Assembly (NCBI GenBank): GCA_031266805.1
Contig: JAISAH010000111.1
Coordinates: 1 to 64,000, forward strand
Direction of reading: 5' to 3'
Origin: Gracilibacteraceae bacterium
Lineage (GTDB): Bacteria > Bacillota > Desulfitobacteriia > Desulfitobacteriales > Syntrophobotulaceae
Length of the DNA: 64,000 nucleotides
Shown here: positions 17,071 to 26,339 of the stretch, piece after piece
Layout: each line of letters begins with the position of its first letter
Position numbering within the stretch: position 1 is the first letter of the stretch
The notes under the pieces: generated by a model
Databases searched by the model: none
Seen by the model: the letters and a program-made list of their open reading frames with translations, nothing else
Told to the model about the DNA's origin: nothing
Position numbers and translations under genes: made by a program

Positions 17071-17180
17071 GTCATCCTTAACTCCTTTGCCTTATAATAA
17101 AATCAATCCGTCGCGGGGAAGCGGAGGGAGGGGGAGGTATGTGACAAATTTCCCGCACACCCGCGGGGGAGTCGCAGTTT

Positions 17181-17198
17181 CGTTAGCATAAGCTAACG
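17181..17198. promoter_or_regulatory. Operator-like dyad upstream of the heme-uptake operon
   Basis: CGTTAGC-ATAA-GCTAACG perfect inverted repeat ~111 bp upstream of the first operon gene; core TTAGCATAAGCTAA matches 11/14 positions of the palindrome at 6530-6543. Confidence 0.5.
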
Positions 17199-17424
17199 AT
17201 AGAGCTTACCACCGCCGTTTTTATGTTCGCTCCGTATCAGCGGAAACAAGCAAGAAGTTTGCCGCTGATAACCCACGGATTTAGTCCAGTCTAATGGATT
17301 CCGCAGAATAAGTCAACACAGGCAAATTTCAAATTATCTCCCCGAAAAATGACAATATATGTATGATATTGTAATATTTTTACAACAACTTTGCCGTCTT
17401 TTCAAGGAGTTTCGGCTTTGCGCC

Positions 17425-17457
17425 CGAAGAAAAACGGTGACAACCTTGGTTGTCACC
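17425..17457 (-). terminator. Rho-independent terminator for the minus-strand operon ending with the 23S rRNA methyltransferase gene
   Basis: GGTGACAACC-TT-GGTTGTCACC (17436-17457); on the minus strand followed by GTTTTTCTTC; located just past the stop at 17499. Confidence 0.8.
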
Positions 17458-17498
17458 AAAGCTGTTTTTTTCCAAAAAAAAATTTTTTGAAACGCCCT

Positions 17499-18680
17499 TC
17501 ATTTTAGCTCGAACAAGCTCACCGTTTCCACGTCGACGCACCAGCAAAACATGTCCACGGGCCGCACGGCGGTCAGCCGGTACTTCCGGCTGAGCAAAGC
17601 GGCGTCGCGCGCCAGAGTCGCCGGGTTGCAGGAGACGTAGACGAGACGATGGGGGAGGGCGGTCAACAACGCTTCCGTCACCTCCGGCGCCAGACCGGCG
17701 CGGGGCGGATCCGCCACGACCGCGTCCGGGCGCTCCGCGGCGAAAGATTTCCGCGAGAGGACGGTTTCCGTTTTACCCGTGAAAAAACGCGCGTTATCTA
17801 TGCCGTTGCGCCTGGCGTTAGCCCAGGCTTCTTGTACCGCGCGGGGATTTTCTTCCACGGCGCTGACCTGAGCGGCGCGCGCGGCCAAAAGCAAAGATAT
17901 CACGCCGGCGCCGCTGTAGAGATCCCAGACTGTTTCCCGGCCGGAGAGCTTTGCCCATTCCAGGACAGTGTTATAGAGAACTTCCGTTTGCGCCGGGTTT
18001 ACCTGTAAAAACGTGGCCAGGCCCACTTGAAAGACGAGGCCGCAGACGCCGGCCGTCAGAGTGTCCGCCCAGCCCGGCAGCGAACAGGCCAGTTCGCCGC
18101 CCGCGCCGCACCGGATAGCGACCGCTCCCGGCGCTTGTCCGGCCAGTTCCTTTTTTACGGTGTCCAGCGCGGCGTTCATAGCCTGCGGCAGGAGGGCGCA
18201 GCTCTCGCAGGGGACGACGGTACGGCTGCGCGGCGCAAAAAAACCCAGATCGCCCCCGTCCCAATGCAGCACCGCCTTATTGCGATAACCCCAGGGCCGC
18301 TCCGCCGCGTATACCGGCAGCACTTCCGCCGTCACGCCGCCGATCCGGCGCAGGGCGTCTTCCACCCAGCGCCGCTTCCAATCAAGGGTGGCGGCATAGG
18401 ATAAATGCTGGAGATGACAACCGCCGCAGCGGCCAAAAAGCGGACAGACCGGGGCCTGCCTTTCCGGGGCCGCGCTGAGCAGCCGCTGTATTTTTCCGCG
18501 GCGATAATTTTTCTTATATTCTGTCAATTCCACCAGAGCCGTTTCGCCCGGCAAAAGCCCCGGAACGAACACAGCCGCGCCGTCAGGGGCCGCGGCCACG
18601 GCGCTGCCGTCCGATGCTAAACGCTCGGGGCTGAGGCGCAGGAGATGATCGTCATGTCCCGCTCTTTTCTCCTCTCTCAC
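17499..18680 (-). CDS. rlmCD: 23S rRNA (uracil-5-)-methyltransferase, TrmA/RlmCD family
   Basis: TRAM-like N-terminus, CPLFGRCGGCHLQHLSYAATLDWKR Cys cluster, VWDLYSGAGVISLLLA, VADPPRAGL, VYVSCNPATLARD. Confidence 0.88.
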   Translation of the reverse strand: MREEKRAGHDDHLLRLSPERLASDGSAVAAAPDGAAVFVPGLLPGETALVELTEYKKNYRRGKIQRLLSAAPERQAPVCPLFGRCGGCHLQHLSYAATLDWKRRWVEDALRRIGGVTAEVLPVYAAERPWGYRNKAVLHWDGGDLGFFAPRSRTVVPCESCALLPQAMNAALDTVKKELAGQAPGAVAIRCGAGGELACSLPGWADTLTAGVCGLVFQVGLATFLQVNPAQTEVLYNTVLEWAKLSGRETVWDLYSGAGVISLLLAARAAQVSAVEENPRAVQEAWANARRNGIDNARFFTGKTETVLSRKSFAAERPDAVVADPPRAGLAPEVTEALLTALPHRLVYVSCNPATLARDAALLSRKYRLTAVRPVDMFCWCVDVETVSLFELK

Positions 18681-20461
18681 AGTTCTCGCAGTCCTTTCCT
18701 CCGAAGCAGGGCATAACGGCCCGCCTGAGACAGCAGCGCGGCATGGGTCCCGCGTTCCGCCACCCGGCCCTCGTCCATCACGATGATCTCATCCATATCT
18801 TCCAGCCCGCTCAAATTATGCGTGACCGTCAGGACCGTCCTCTGCCCGGCCCAGTCGCGGAGCGAGGCGCGGATCTCCTCGCCGGTCAGCGTATCCAGCC
18901 CTTGTTCCGCTTCGTCCAGAATGATAACGGGGGAGTTCTTGAGAAAAACCCTGGCCAGCGCCACTCGCTGCCGCTGACCGCCGGAAAGCTTCAGGCCGTT
19001 TTCGCCCACTTCCGTCTCATACCCGTCCGGCAAAGTCCGGATGAATTCGTCCAGCCGGGCCAGCCGGCACGCCTCCCGCAAGTCGGCCGCCGTGGCTTCC
19101 GGACGCGCCAGCAGGATGTTTTCCCGGATGGTGGCGTGAAATATCCACGGATCCTGACTCAAAACCCCCAGCGCGGCGCGCGCTTCTTCCGCCGCCATGT
19201 CCGTGATCTCCCGGCCGTCCATGGTTATGCTGCCGGCCGTATACGGCCAAAACCGGAGCAGCAAGGAGACGACGGTGCTCTTGCCCGCGCCGGTCGAGCC
19301 GACCAGCGCTTTTTTCGCGCCCGGCGGCAAATGCAAAGAGAAATCCCGAAGCGCGAAAGTTTCTTCTTTCCCGTAACGAAAACACACCTGCCGCCACACG
19401 ATGTCCGGCGGCGCGCTTGTTTTCACCGCCGCCGGTGCCGCTTCATAGCCGGGCGACGGCGGCGGCTCCGGTTCCGCCCGCCGCGGCGCGTCGTCCGGGA
19501 CCAGGGAAAAAAGCCGCTCCGCCGCCGTCAGTCCCTCGTCCAATTGTTCCAGCGCCAAAGGCATCGGCTGCAGCGACTCAAACGCCGCTTGCGCGACCAG
19601 ACCGGTCATGGCGAGAAATATCCCCTCCATACGGCCCTCCGCCACCAGACCGACTCCGGAAAACACTCCGGCGATCAGGGCCAGATGGCTGAAAAACTGA
19701 ATGAGGACAGCGGTCAGGCTGTCCAGAGCGTGGAGCTTATTTCGGCGCCGCCCGATTTCCCGCAAAGCGGCGGCGACGGCCTCCCGTTTAGCCCCGGCCG
19801 CGCCGCAGGCCGTAAGTTCCGCCAAACCGCGAGCGAAATCCGTGACGCCGCCGTAAACTTCGTCCCACAGGCGGGCTGTCATCGCCGCCGCGCCGCGCGT
19901 GACCCGCCGGGCCAGCAGCGGCACGCCCACTCCGCCCGTCAGCGCCAGTATGATCAAAAAAGCGGCGGCCGGCGGGCTGAAAAAACTGAGAAAAACCGCG
20001 CAGGCGGCGACGGAGACAAAGGCGATAAAAGGAGCGGCTAGGACGCGGATGTAAAAAAATTGTAGCGTCTCGATATCAGCGGTGATCCGGCGAAAAAGGG
20101 CGCTTTCCGCCCGGGACTGCAGATTGGCCGGGGCCAGCGGTTCTATCGCCTGGTAAAACCAGACGCGGATCTTTTTCAAGATGCGGAAAGTCACATCGTG
20201 AGTGAAGTATCTTTCCGCGTAGCGCAAAGCGGCCCTGCCGACGCCAAAAAAGCGCACGCCCACGATGAGGAGCGTCAACTCAAACAAAGGCGGCATCAGC
20301 GCCGCCGAGGAGATCAAAACCGCCGAGACGGCTAAGAGTCCGGCGTTAGCCAGCACGGTCAAAGCGCCGCAAGCGGCGGCGCCGATCATCATCAGCCGGT
20401 AAGGCCGCAAGAGAGTTAGCAGCCGCCGCAAAACCGTCATGGAATCAAGCTGTTTTTCCAC
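18677..20461 (-). CDS. cydC: CydC-type ABC exporter subunit (thiol reductant/heme ABC exporter)
   Basis: Fused TM and ABC domains, Walker A ALVGSTGAGKS, signature LSGGQRQRVALARVFL; paired with CydD-like gene upstream. Confidence 0.78.
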   Translation of the reverse strand: MEKQLDSMTVLRRLLTLLRPYRLMMIGAAACGALTVLANAGLLAVSAVLISSAALMPPLFELTLLIVGVRFFGVGRAALRYAERYFTHDVTFRILKKIRVWFYQAIEPLAPANLQSRAESALFRRITADIETLQFFYIRVLAAPFIAFVSVAACAVFLSFFSPPAAAFLIILALTGGVGVPLLARRVTRGAAAMTARLWDEVYGGVTDFARGLAELTACGAAGAKREAVAAALREIGRRRNKLHALDSLTAVLIQFFSHLALIAGVFSGVGLVAEGRMEGIFLAMTGLVAQAAFESLQPMPLALEQLDEGLTAAERLFSLVPDDAPRRAEPEPPPSPGYEAAPAAVKTSAPPDIVWRQVCFRYGKEETFALRDFSLHLPPGAKKALVGSTGAGKSTVVSLLLRFWPYTAGSITMDGREITDMAAEEARAALGVLSQDPWIFHATIRENILLARPEATAADLREACRLARLDEFIRTLPDGYETEVGENGLKLSGGQRQRVALARVFLKNSPVIILDEAEQGLDTLTGEEIRASLRDWAGQRTVLTVTHNLSGLEDMDEIIVMDEGRVAERGTHAALLSQAGRYALLRRKGLREL

Positions 20462-20474
20462 AAGGCCCGCCCGC

Positions 20475-22247
20475 CTATAGCCCGGCGCCGCCGAGTCCGG
20501 CTTGCCGCAGAGCCCGAAACGCTCCGTCCCGGCGCATGAGTTCCGCCGGCGCGCCGCTTTCGCTCACCCGGCCGCGCTGCAGGACGAGGATCCGATCCAT
20601 GCGCATAGTCGTCTGCAGACGATGAGCGGCCGCGACGACGGTTTTATCCCGCATGAGCCGCCACAGAGCGTTTTGGACGGTTTCTTCCCGCGCGAGATCC
20701 AAATTGGCCGTCGCTTCATCCAAAAGGAGCAGCGGCGCTCGGCGCAGAGCCGCCCGACCTATTGCCAATAATTGGATCTGGCCGCCGGAAAGTCCGCGCC
20801 CGCCCTGACCGACGCGGGTCGCATAACCGTCGGGCAGATCGGCCACAAATTCCGCCAGGCCTAGCTCCGAGCAGGTTTGGCGCATGAGTTCTTCTGTCGC
20901 CTCGGTGTTCCCCAGCAGCAAGTTGTCCCGGATGCTCCCGGCAAAAACCCACGGTTTCTGCGGCACCCAGGCGACCAGCCGCCGCCAGGCCTCTATATCC
21001 AGGTCCCGCATATCCGCGCCGTTGATGAGGATCCGCCCGCTGTCCGGCAGGACAAATCCGAGCAGAAGATTGAGCACGCTTGATTTGCCGCCGCCGCTCG
21101 GCCCGACCAGGCCGATTTTTTCGCCGGCCCGCAATTCAAAACTCAGGCCTTCCAGCGCTCTTTCCCGCTCTTCGCCATAGGTCAGCGTCACGTCACAGAA
21201 GGAAACGCTTATTCCCGCCGCCGCGTCTACGCCGAGGCGCGGTTTTAGCCGTCCGGGGTCCGGCGCCGCGCTGCCCTTGTCATCCGTGCTCCCCCCGGCG
21301 GGCGTCCGCAAAAAAGCGTAAACGCGCTCGGCGGCGGCGGCCCCGTTCAAACTGGCGTGGTACTGAGCGCCGAGGGAACGGATGGGCAAATAAAATTCCG
21401 GCGCCAGCAGCAGCAGAAAAAACGCCGTCTGAAAATCAATGCCGCCGCCCACCAGGCGCAATCCCAGCGCCACCGCCACGATCGCGATGCTCAGCGTGCT
21501 GAAAAGCTCCAGCGTCAAAGCGGATAAAAAAGCGATCCGCAAAACGCCCAGACTGACGCGGCGGAAATCCTCGCTGATCTCCTCGACTTTTTCAGCTTGT
21601 TTCGCGCTTTGCCCCAAGATTTTCAGCGTGGTCATCCCTTGCAGCACATCCTGCAGATATCCCGTCATCCGCGCCAAAACGCGCCACCGTTTTTTCGTTT
21701 CGCTGCCGGCCCATTTTCCGATCATCATCATGAACATGGGGAGCAGGGGAGCGGTGACCAGCAAAATCAGCCCCGTCGTCCAGTCCCGGGGGAATATCAC
21801 CCCCAGAAAGAGGATGGGCAATATGCCGGTCTTAAAAAGCTGCGGCAGATATTTGCCGAAATAAGCGTGCAGGACTTCGAGGCCTTCCGTGACCAAATGC
21901 AACAATTCCCCGGTCTGTTCTTCCCGCAGCCGGAGAGGGCCTATTTTCTCCATATGGGCCAGCACGGCTTCCCGCAAGCGAAACTGCACGCCCCGCGCCA
22001 GACGCAGCGCGAACCATTCTTCCAGCCAGCCGGTCAAAGCGCGCAGAGTGACTAAAGCGAGAAGGGCGGCAAAGAAAGATCGCGTGCCGAGGGGCGCCGC
22101 GCCGTCCAGAAAAACCGCCCGCACGACGCAGGCCAAGACCCAGGCCTGGGCCAGCACGGCGACGCCGCTGAGCAGACCGCAAAGCACTATGCCCGCGAGA
22201 TACAGTTTGTCACGGCCGGCTTCCCGCCACAGGTTTTTGTCGATCAT
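20475..22247 (-). CDS. cydD: CydD-type ABC exporter subunit
   Basis: MIDKNLWREAGRDKLYLAGIVLCGLLSGVAVLAQAWVLA; Walker A GLVGPSGGGKSS, signature LSGGQIQLLAIGRA, Walker B LLLLDEATANLD. Confidence 0.78.
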   Translation of the reverse strand: MIDKNLWREAGRDKLYLAGIVLCGLLSGVAVLAQAWVLACVVRAVFLDGAAPLGTRSFFAALLALVTLRALTGWLEEWFALRLARGVQFRLREAVLAHMEKIGPLRLREEQTGELLHLVTEGLEVLHAYFGKYLPQLFKTGILPILFLGVIFPRDWTTGLILLVTAPLLPMFMMMIGKWAGSETKKRWRVLARMTGYLQDVLQGMTTLKILGQSAKQAEKVEEISEDFRRVSLGVLRIAFLSALTLELFSTLSIAIVAVALGLRLVGGGIDFQTAFFLLLLAPEFYLPIRSLGAQYHASLNGAAAAERVYAFLRTPAGGSTDDKGSAAPDPGRLKPRLGVDAAAGISVSFCDVTLTYGEERERALEGLSFELRAGEKIGLVGPSGGGKSSVLNLLLGFVLPDSGRILINGADMRDLDIEAWRRLVAWVPQKPWVFAGSIRDNLLLGNTEATEELMRQTCSELGLAEFVADLPDGYATRVGQGGRGLSGGQIQLLAIGRAALRRAPLLLLDEATANLDLAREETVQNALWRLMRDKTVVAAAHRLQTTMRMDRILVLQRGRVSESGAPAELMRRDGAFRALRQAGLGGAGL

Positions 22248-22263
22248 TCAGCTGACCGCCTTT

Positions 22264-22578
22264 TCACCAATGTTTGCTGGAGCCGACGAAAAAACCCCCG
22301 GTCTCGATGAGCAATTCCCTCGTGATTATATCCCCGCGCAAAGAGCCGCTGGCAGTGATTTCCAGCAGGTTGCCCGCTGTGACGCCGCCTTTCACCTTAC
22401 CGCCGACACTGACGTTGCGGGCTTTTATGCTCCCCTCCACTTCGGCGGAAACGCCCAAAGTCAGATCTCCTTTTACTTCAATGTCCCCGTCGAATTTGCC
22501 CTCGATCCGCGCGTCGCTTTTCGAAACGATTTTGCCCGTCACATGCGCGTCCGCCGGAAGAATAAAAAGACTGTGCAA
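22264..22578 (-). CDS. Bactofilin family polymer-forming protein
   Basis: Right-handed beta-helix-like repeats: GKIVSKSDARIEGKFDGDIEVKGDLTLGVSAEVEGSIKARNVSVGGKVKGGVTAGNLLEITASGSLRGDI. Confidence 0.88.
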   Translation of the reverse strand: MHSLFILPADAHVTGKIVSKSDARIEGKFDGDIEVKGDLTLGVSAEVEGSIKARNVSVGGKVKGGVTAGNLLEITASGSLRGDIITRELLIETGGFFVGSSKHW

Positions 22579-22600
22579 TTTCTATTACCCCGCAAGAACC

Positions 22601-24094
22601 TTAATTCAACAACAGACGCTGTTCGATCACCCGGCCGATTTCCGCTCCCAGCAGGTTCTGACTGTCCTCCCGCAGCAGCCATTCGTATTCGTCCGGATTG
22701 GACATAAAAGCGTTTTCGATCAGCACGGCCGGGCAGTTGGTCAGCCTGGTCAGCGCCAAATTGCTGTCATATAACCCCGAACCGCTCTGCGGCCGGCCGG
22801 TCGCCGCGCTCAGAGCGTCGGCGAAAAACCGGGCGTCCGCCATCTGGGCCGGCAGCGAATAGCAGATCAGCAGTCCTTTGGTCGTCGTCTGGTCCGTGGT
22901 GCTGGCCACGGAATTGTTGTGGATCGAAACCGCTATATCCGGATTGTTTTTCTTTATCATGGCCACGCGGTCGTCGAGGGAAACGAAGACGTCTTCAGTG
23001 CGGGTCATAATAACGGTGGCGCCGCGGCCGCGCAGATAGTCCGCCGCGCGGAGCGTGATGGCGAGGTTGATGTCCTTTTCCGCCGGGGAGGCCGTGAGCG
23101 CCGCGCCCAGCGCTCCGTTTTCACTGCCGCCGTGACCGGCGTCAAGCAGCACCTTCATGCCGGCCAAACTGCCGTCCGCCGCCGGAGAGGGCGGATGCCG
23201 GAAACCTATGACCAGCCCGCCGTCCGCAAAAGTTACATAATAAGCGGCCGGTTTCACCCCGGCTTGGAAACGGAAAGCGTAGCGCGTATGGGTCGCCCCC
23301 GGCTCACTCAAAAGGACGGCGTCGCGGATCATGGCGTTTTCCTTCAATTCCGGCGGCCAGGCAAACGCCGTATTATATAAAGTCAACACCGCATGTTCGT
23401 TTTGCATTTCCACGTTATAATACGCCTGCACCGGCATTTTCAGCCTGATCTCCGTGGAACGGCTCTCCGTTAAAGGCGTCGTCTTAAAGGCCTGGACCTG
23501 ATTGCGCGCCAAAGCGGCGCCGCTGTAATTCACGGCGCTTTGGAAAATATAACTGCCGTCCGCCAGCCGGTAATACGAACCGCTCTGCCCCGTGATCACA
23601 CAGGCCGTGCCGCGGACGACCGGCTCCAGCAGAGGATAGGAGGCGCCCGGTCCCTGCCGGTGCGTGATATTATCCAAGCGCACGACGCCGTGACCGCCTA
23701 ACGGGGAATAGCCGGTCGGATCAGGGGTCGCCGGTTTTTTCGCCTCGCGGGTGATGACCACGGTTTTTATCACGCCGTTGTTTTCCAAAGTATAACGGTT
23801 TTCACCCATTTGCAAAGATAAATATTGGGCAAAAAACCCGTGTTCCGTATAGGGAATGACCGTGCCGTTCAAATAAAGAGGGTAATCGTAGTCACAGGCC
23901 CCATACAGGCTGATATGCTCGCCGGTGGTCGTCGCTTTTTCCCCCGGCGCGGCGATAATGATCGTGCGGGGGTTTTCATAAGCGGCGGTCTGAAAAGAGG
24001 CCGCCGCGACCGGCGCCGATTGCCCGGCGAGCGGCGCGGCGCAGCCAAGCAAGACCCCCAGACCCAATAATATCCATATTTTTCCACGCGTCAC
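22601..24094 (-). CDS. N-acetylmuramoyl-L-alanine amidase (Amidase_3) with SH3-like domain
   Basis: VLLDAGHGGSENGALG, IMTRTEDVFVSLDDRVAMIKKNNPDIAVSIHNNS, CPAVLIENAFMSNPDEY. Confidence 0.88.
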   Translation of the reverse strand: MTRGKIWILLGLGVLLGCAAPLAGQSAPVAAASFQTAAYENPRTIIIAAPGEKATTTGEHISLYGACDYDYPLYLNGTVIPYTEHGFFAQYLSLQMGENRYTLENNGVIKTVVITREAKKPATPDPTGYSPLGGHGVVRLDNITHRQGPGASYPLLEPVVRGTACVITGQSGSYYRLADGSYIFQSAVNYSGAALARNQVQAFKTTPLTESRSTEIRLKMPVQAYYNVEMQNEHAVLTLYNTAFAWPPELKENAMIRDAVLLSEPGATHTRYAFRFQAGVKPAAYYVTFADGGLVIGFRHPPSPAADGSLAGMKVLLDAGHGGSENGALGAALTASPAEKDINLAITLRAADYLRGRGATVIMTRTEDVFVSLDDRVAMIKKNNPDIAVSIHNNSVASTTDQTTTKGLLICYSLPAQMADARFFADALSAATGRPQSGSGLYDSNLALTRLTNCPAVLIENAFMSNPDEYEWLLREDSQNLLGAEIGRVIEQRLLLN

Positions 24095-24152
24095 TGTCTG
24101 TGCCCGCCTTTCTCATCAGTTTTCGGCGCCGAGAAGCCGCCTCAGAATTAAA

Positions 24153-25169
24153 TCAGTACTTCCTTAGCACCCCCGGCAGTTCCTCCCGTTCATGTTTGCG
24201 CCCGCGCCGCATGAGCGTCTTCAGGGCGTCTTCCGTCGCCAGCCTTTCAAACAGCACCCGGTAAGCCTGTTCGGTTATCGGCATTTCCACGCCTTGTATA
24301 CGGCTCAGTTCATAAGCCACTTTCGTATTGCGCACGCCCTCGACCACCATGCCGACCTCGGCCAGGGCCTGCTCCAGCGGGATGCCCGCTCCCAGCAGAC
24401 GTCCGGCGCGCAAATTGCGGCTGTGTTTGCTCATACAGGTGACGATCAGATCGCCGATGCCGGCCAAACCGAAAAAAGTAGCCTGCTCCGCGCCCAGCGC
24501 CGTGCCGAGACGGGCCATCTCCGCCGCGCCGCGGGTGATGAGGGCGGCTTTGGTATTGTCACGCGAGGCCATGCCCTCTATCATGCCGCTGCAAAGCGCG
24601 ATGATGTTTTTCAGCGCTCCGCCCAATTCTACCCCAATTATATCCATATTTGTGTATACACGGAAACTATCGGTCATGAGCATATCCTGCACAAACTCGG
24701 CCACTTCCGCTGTCGCCGCCGCCGACACCACAGTCGTCGGCACTTCCCGCCCCACTTCCTCCGCGTGGCTGGGGCCGGAGAGCACGGCTGCCGGATGACC
24801 GGGCAATTCGGATTTGATCACTTCGCTCAAACGCAAATGAGTGTTTTCTTCCATTCCTTTGGCCGTATTGACGACGACGCAGCCGGGGGGCAGCAGTCCG
24901 CGCAAAGATCTGCTGGCTTCGCGCACCGCGTGGGAAGGGACGGAAAGGATGACCGCTTCGCAGCGAAAAAGGAATTCCTCATCCGCCACCGGAGTGATCG
25001 CCGCCGGCAGGATGACGCCCGGCAAATAGCGCCGGTTTTCCCGCGAGCGCGCCATTTCCGCCATATCCTCCCCCCGGCGTCCGTGAAGGAACACTTCATG
25101 GCCGCCGCGCGCCAGTACAAAAGCCAGCGCCGTTCCCCAACTGCCGGCCCCATAGACCATAACCCGCAT
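24153..25169 (-). CDS. gpsA: Glycerol-3-phosphate dehydrogenase [NAD(P)+]
   Basis: MRVMVYGAGSWGTALAFVLARGGHEVFLHGR; LSGPSHAEEVGREVPTTVV; GGALKNIIALCSGMIEGM; GIGDLIVTCMSKHSRN. Confidence 0.95.
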   Translation of the reverse strand: MRVMVYGAGSWGTALAFVLARGGHEVFLHGRRGEDMAEMARSRENRRYLPGVILPAAITPVADEEFLFRCEAVILSVPSHAVREASRSLRGLLPPGCVVVNTAKGMEENTHLRLSEVIKSELPGHPAAVLSGPSHAEEVGREVPTTVVSAAATAEVAEFVQDMLMTDSFRVYTNMDIIGVELGGALKNIIALCSGMIEGMASRDNTKAALITRGAAEMARLGTALGAEQATFFGLAGIGDLIVTCMSKHSRNLRAGRLLGAGIPLEQALAEVGMVVEGVRNTKVAYELSRIQGVEMPITEQAYRVLFERLATEDALKTLMRRGRKHEREELPGVLRKY

Positions 25170-25190
25170 AGCGTCTCCTTCCGACTGCCG

Positions 25191-26339
25191 TCAAACTCGC
25201 TCCAACATGCCGATGCCCCGGCCGGCCGCCAATTCTTTCGCCTTGTCTTCCGCCAGAAACGAGAGAGCCATCTCCACTTTCTTGCCGGCTCGGCGCAGTT
25301 CGCGGCACCGCTTGATCACCTTGAGCGGCGACTGGCCGTAGACGAGAAAATCCGCGCCCGCTATCTCGATTTCCTCCAGCTGTTCCGTGATCAAGCCCAG
25401 ATGCAGGGCAAAGCCGGTGGCCGGCTGCGGAAAATCAAAGTCGCCGTACAAACCGTCATAACGGCCGCCGTCCAGGACCGGCGCGCCTACGCCCGGCAAA
25501 TAGCCCTCAAAGACCGCGCCCGTATAATAGGAAAAACCCTGCAAGATCCCCAGATCAAGCGTCACGTCTTTTTGCGCCCCGAATTCACCCAAGTAGCTGT
25601 AGATAGTGCGCAGAGCTTCCGCCGCCCGCCGGACAGACGGCATCCAGCCCCATTCATCCAGAGCGTCAAGCACTTCTTCCCGTCCGGTCAAAGTCGGCAG
25701 CGCCGTCAGCAGTTTCGCCGCTTCCGGCGGCAGACCGCGCGCCTGGATCAATTCTTCCAGTTTCACGATGTCCTTGCGGGCGATCCCGTCTTCCAGCTCC
25801 CGCCGCAGCTCGCCCTGCAGGCCGAATTCCTGCATGAACCCGCTTAAAATCCCGTTATGTCCCAGACTAAGGTGAAAACCGCGCGCTTCCAGCGCTTTCA
25901 TCACTTCGACCGCCAGGGCCAGCACCTCCGCGTCCGCCAGATGGGATTCCGCCCCGACGAGTTCCGCCCCGGCCTGATAAAACTCCCGCTGACGCTCCGC
26001 GCCATAGCGGTACACCGGACCGGCGTAGCAAAACCGCAGCGGCGGCGTTTCCTCCCGGCAGCAAGACGCCGCCATGCGGGCGATCGGGGTGGTGAATTCC
26101 GGTCGGAGCGCCAGGATATTGCCGTCCCGGTCAAAAAACTTGTATAATTTATCGTCCTGATCCGCTCCCGGCTCGACGCAATCGCGGAATTCCAAGCCGG
26201 GAGTCCGCACCCGGCGGTAGGTCCACGCCTGCATGACCTCGAGCGCTTTTCGCTGAACGGCTTCCAGCGCGGCCAGCTGTCCCGGCAGAAGATCCATCAT
26301 GCCGTCCGGCTGTTTCAGGCCAAGAGAGCCCCGCTTCAT
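25191..26339 (-). CDS. hisZ: ATP phosphoribosyltransferase regulatory subunit HisZ
   Basis: HisRS-like fold with HisZ-type RPEFTTPIARMAAS, FCYAGPVYRYGAERQREFYQAGAELVG, LDGGRYDGLYGDF; no anticodon-binding domain. Confidence 0.85.
   Translation of the reverse strand: MKRGSLGLKQPDGMMDLLPGQLAALEAVQRKALEVMQAWTYRRVRTPGLEFRDCVEPGADQDDKLYKFFDRDGNILALRPEFTTPIARMAASCCREETPPLRFCYAGPVYRYGAERQREFYQAGAELVGAESHLADAEVLALAVEVMKALEARGFHLSLGHNGILSGFMQEFGLQGELRRELEDGIARKDIVKLEELIQARGLPPEAAKLLTALPTLTGREEVLDALDEWGWMPSVRRAAEALRTIYSYLGEFGAQKDVTLDLGILQGFSYYTGAVFEGYLPGVGAPVLDGGRYDGLYGDFDFPQPATGFALHLGLITEQLEEIEIAGADFLVYGQSPLKVIKRCRELRRAGKKVEMALSFLAEDKAKELAAGRGIGMLERV

Noticed and set aside
14566-17097. 843-aa ORF on the + strand
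   Set aside because: Antisense shadow of the well-supported NEAT gene; Arg/Gly-rich translation typical of complementary frames in GC-rich DNA.
24192-25847. 551-aa ORF on the + strand
   Set aside because: Antisense to gpsA and hisZ; no domain signal, low-quality composition.
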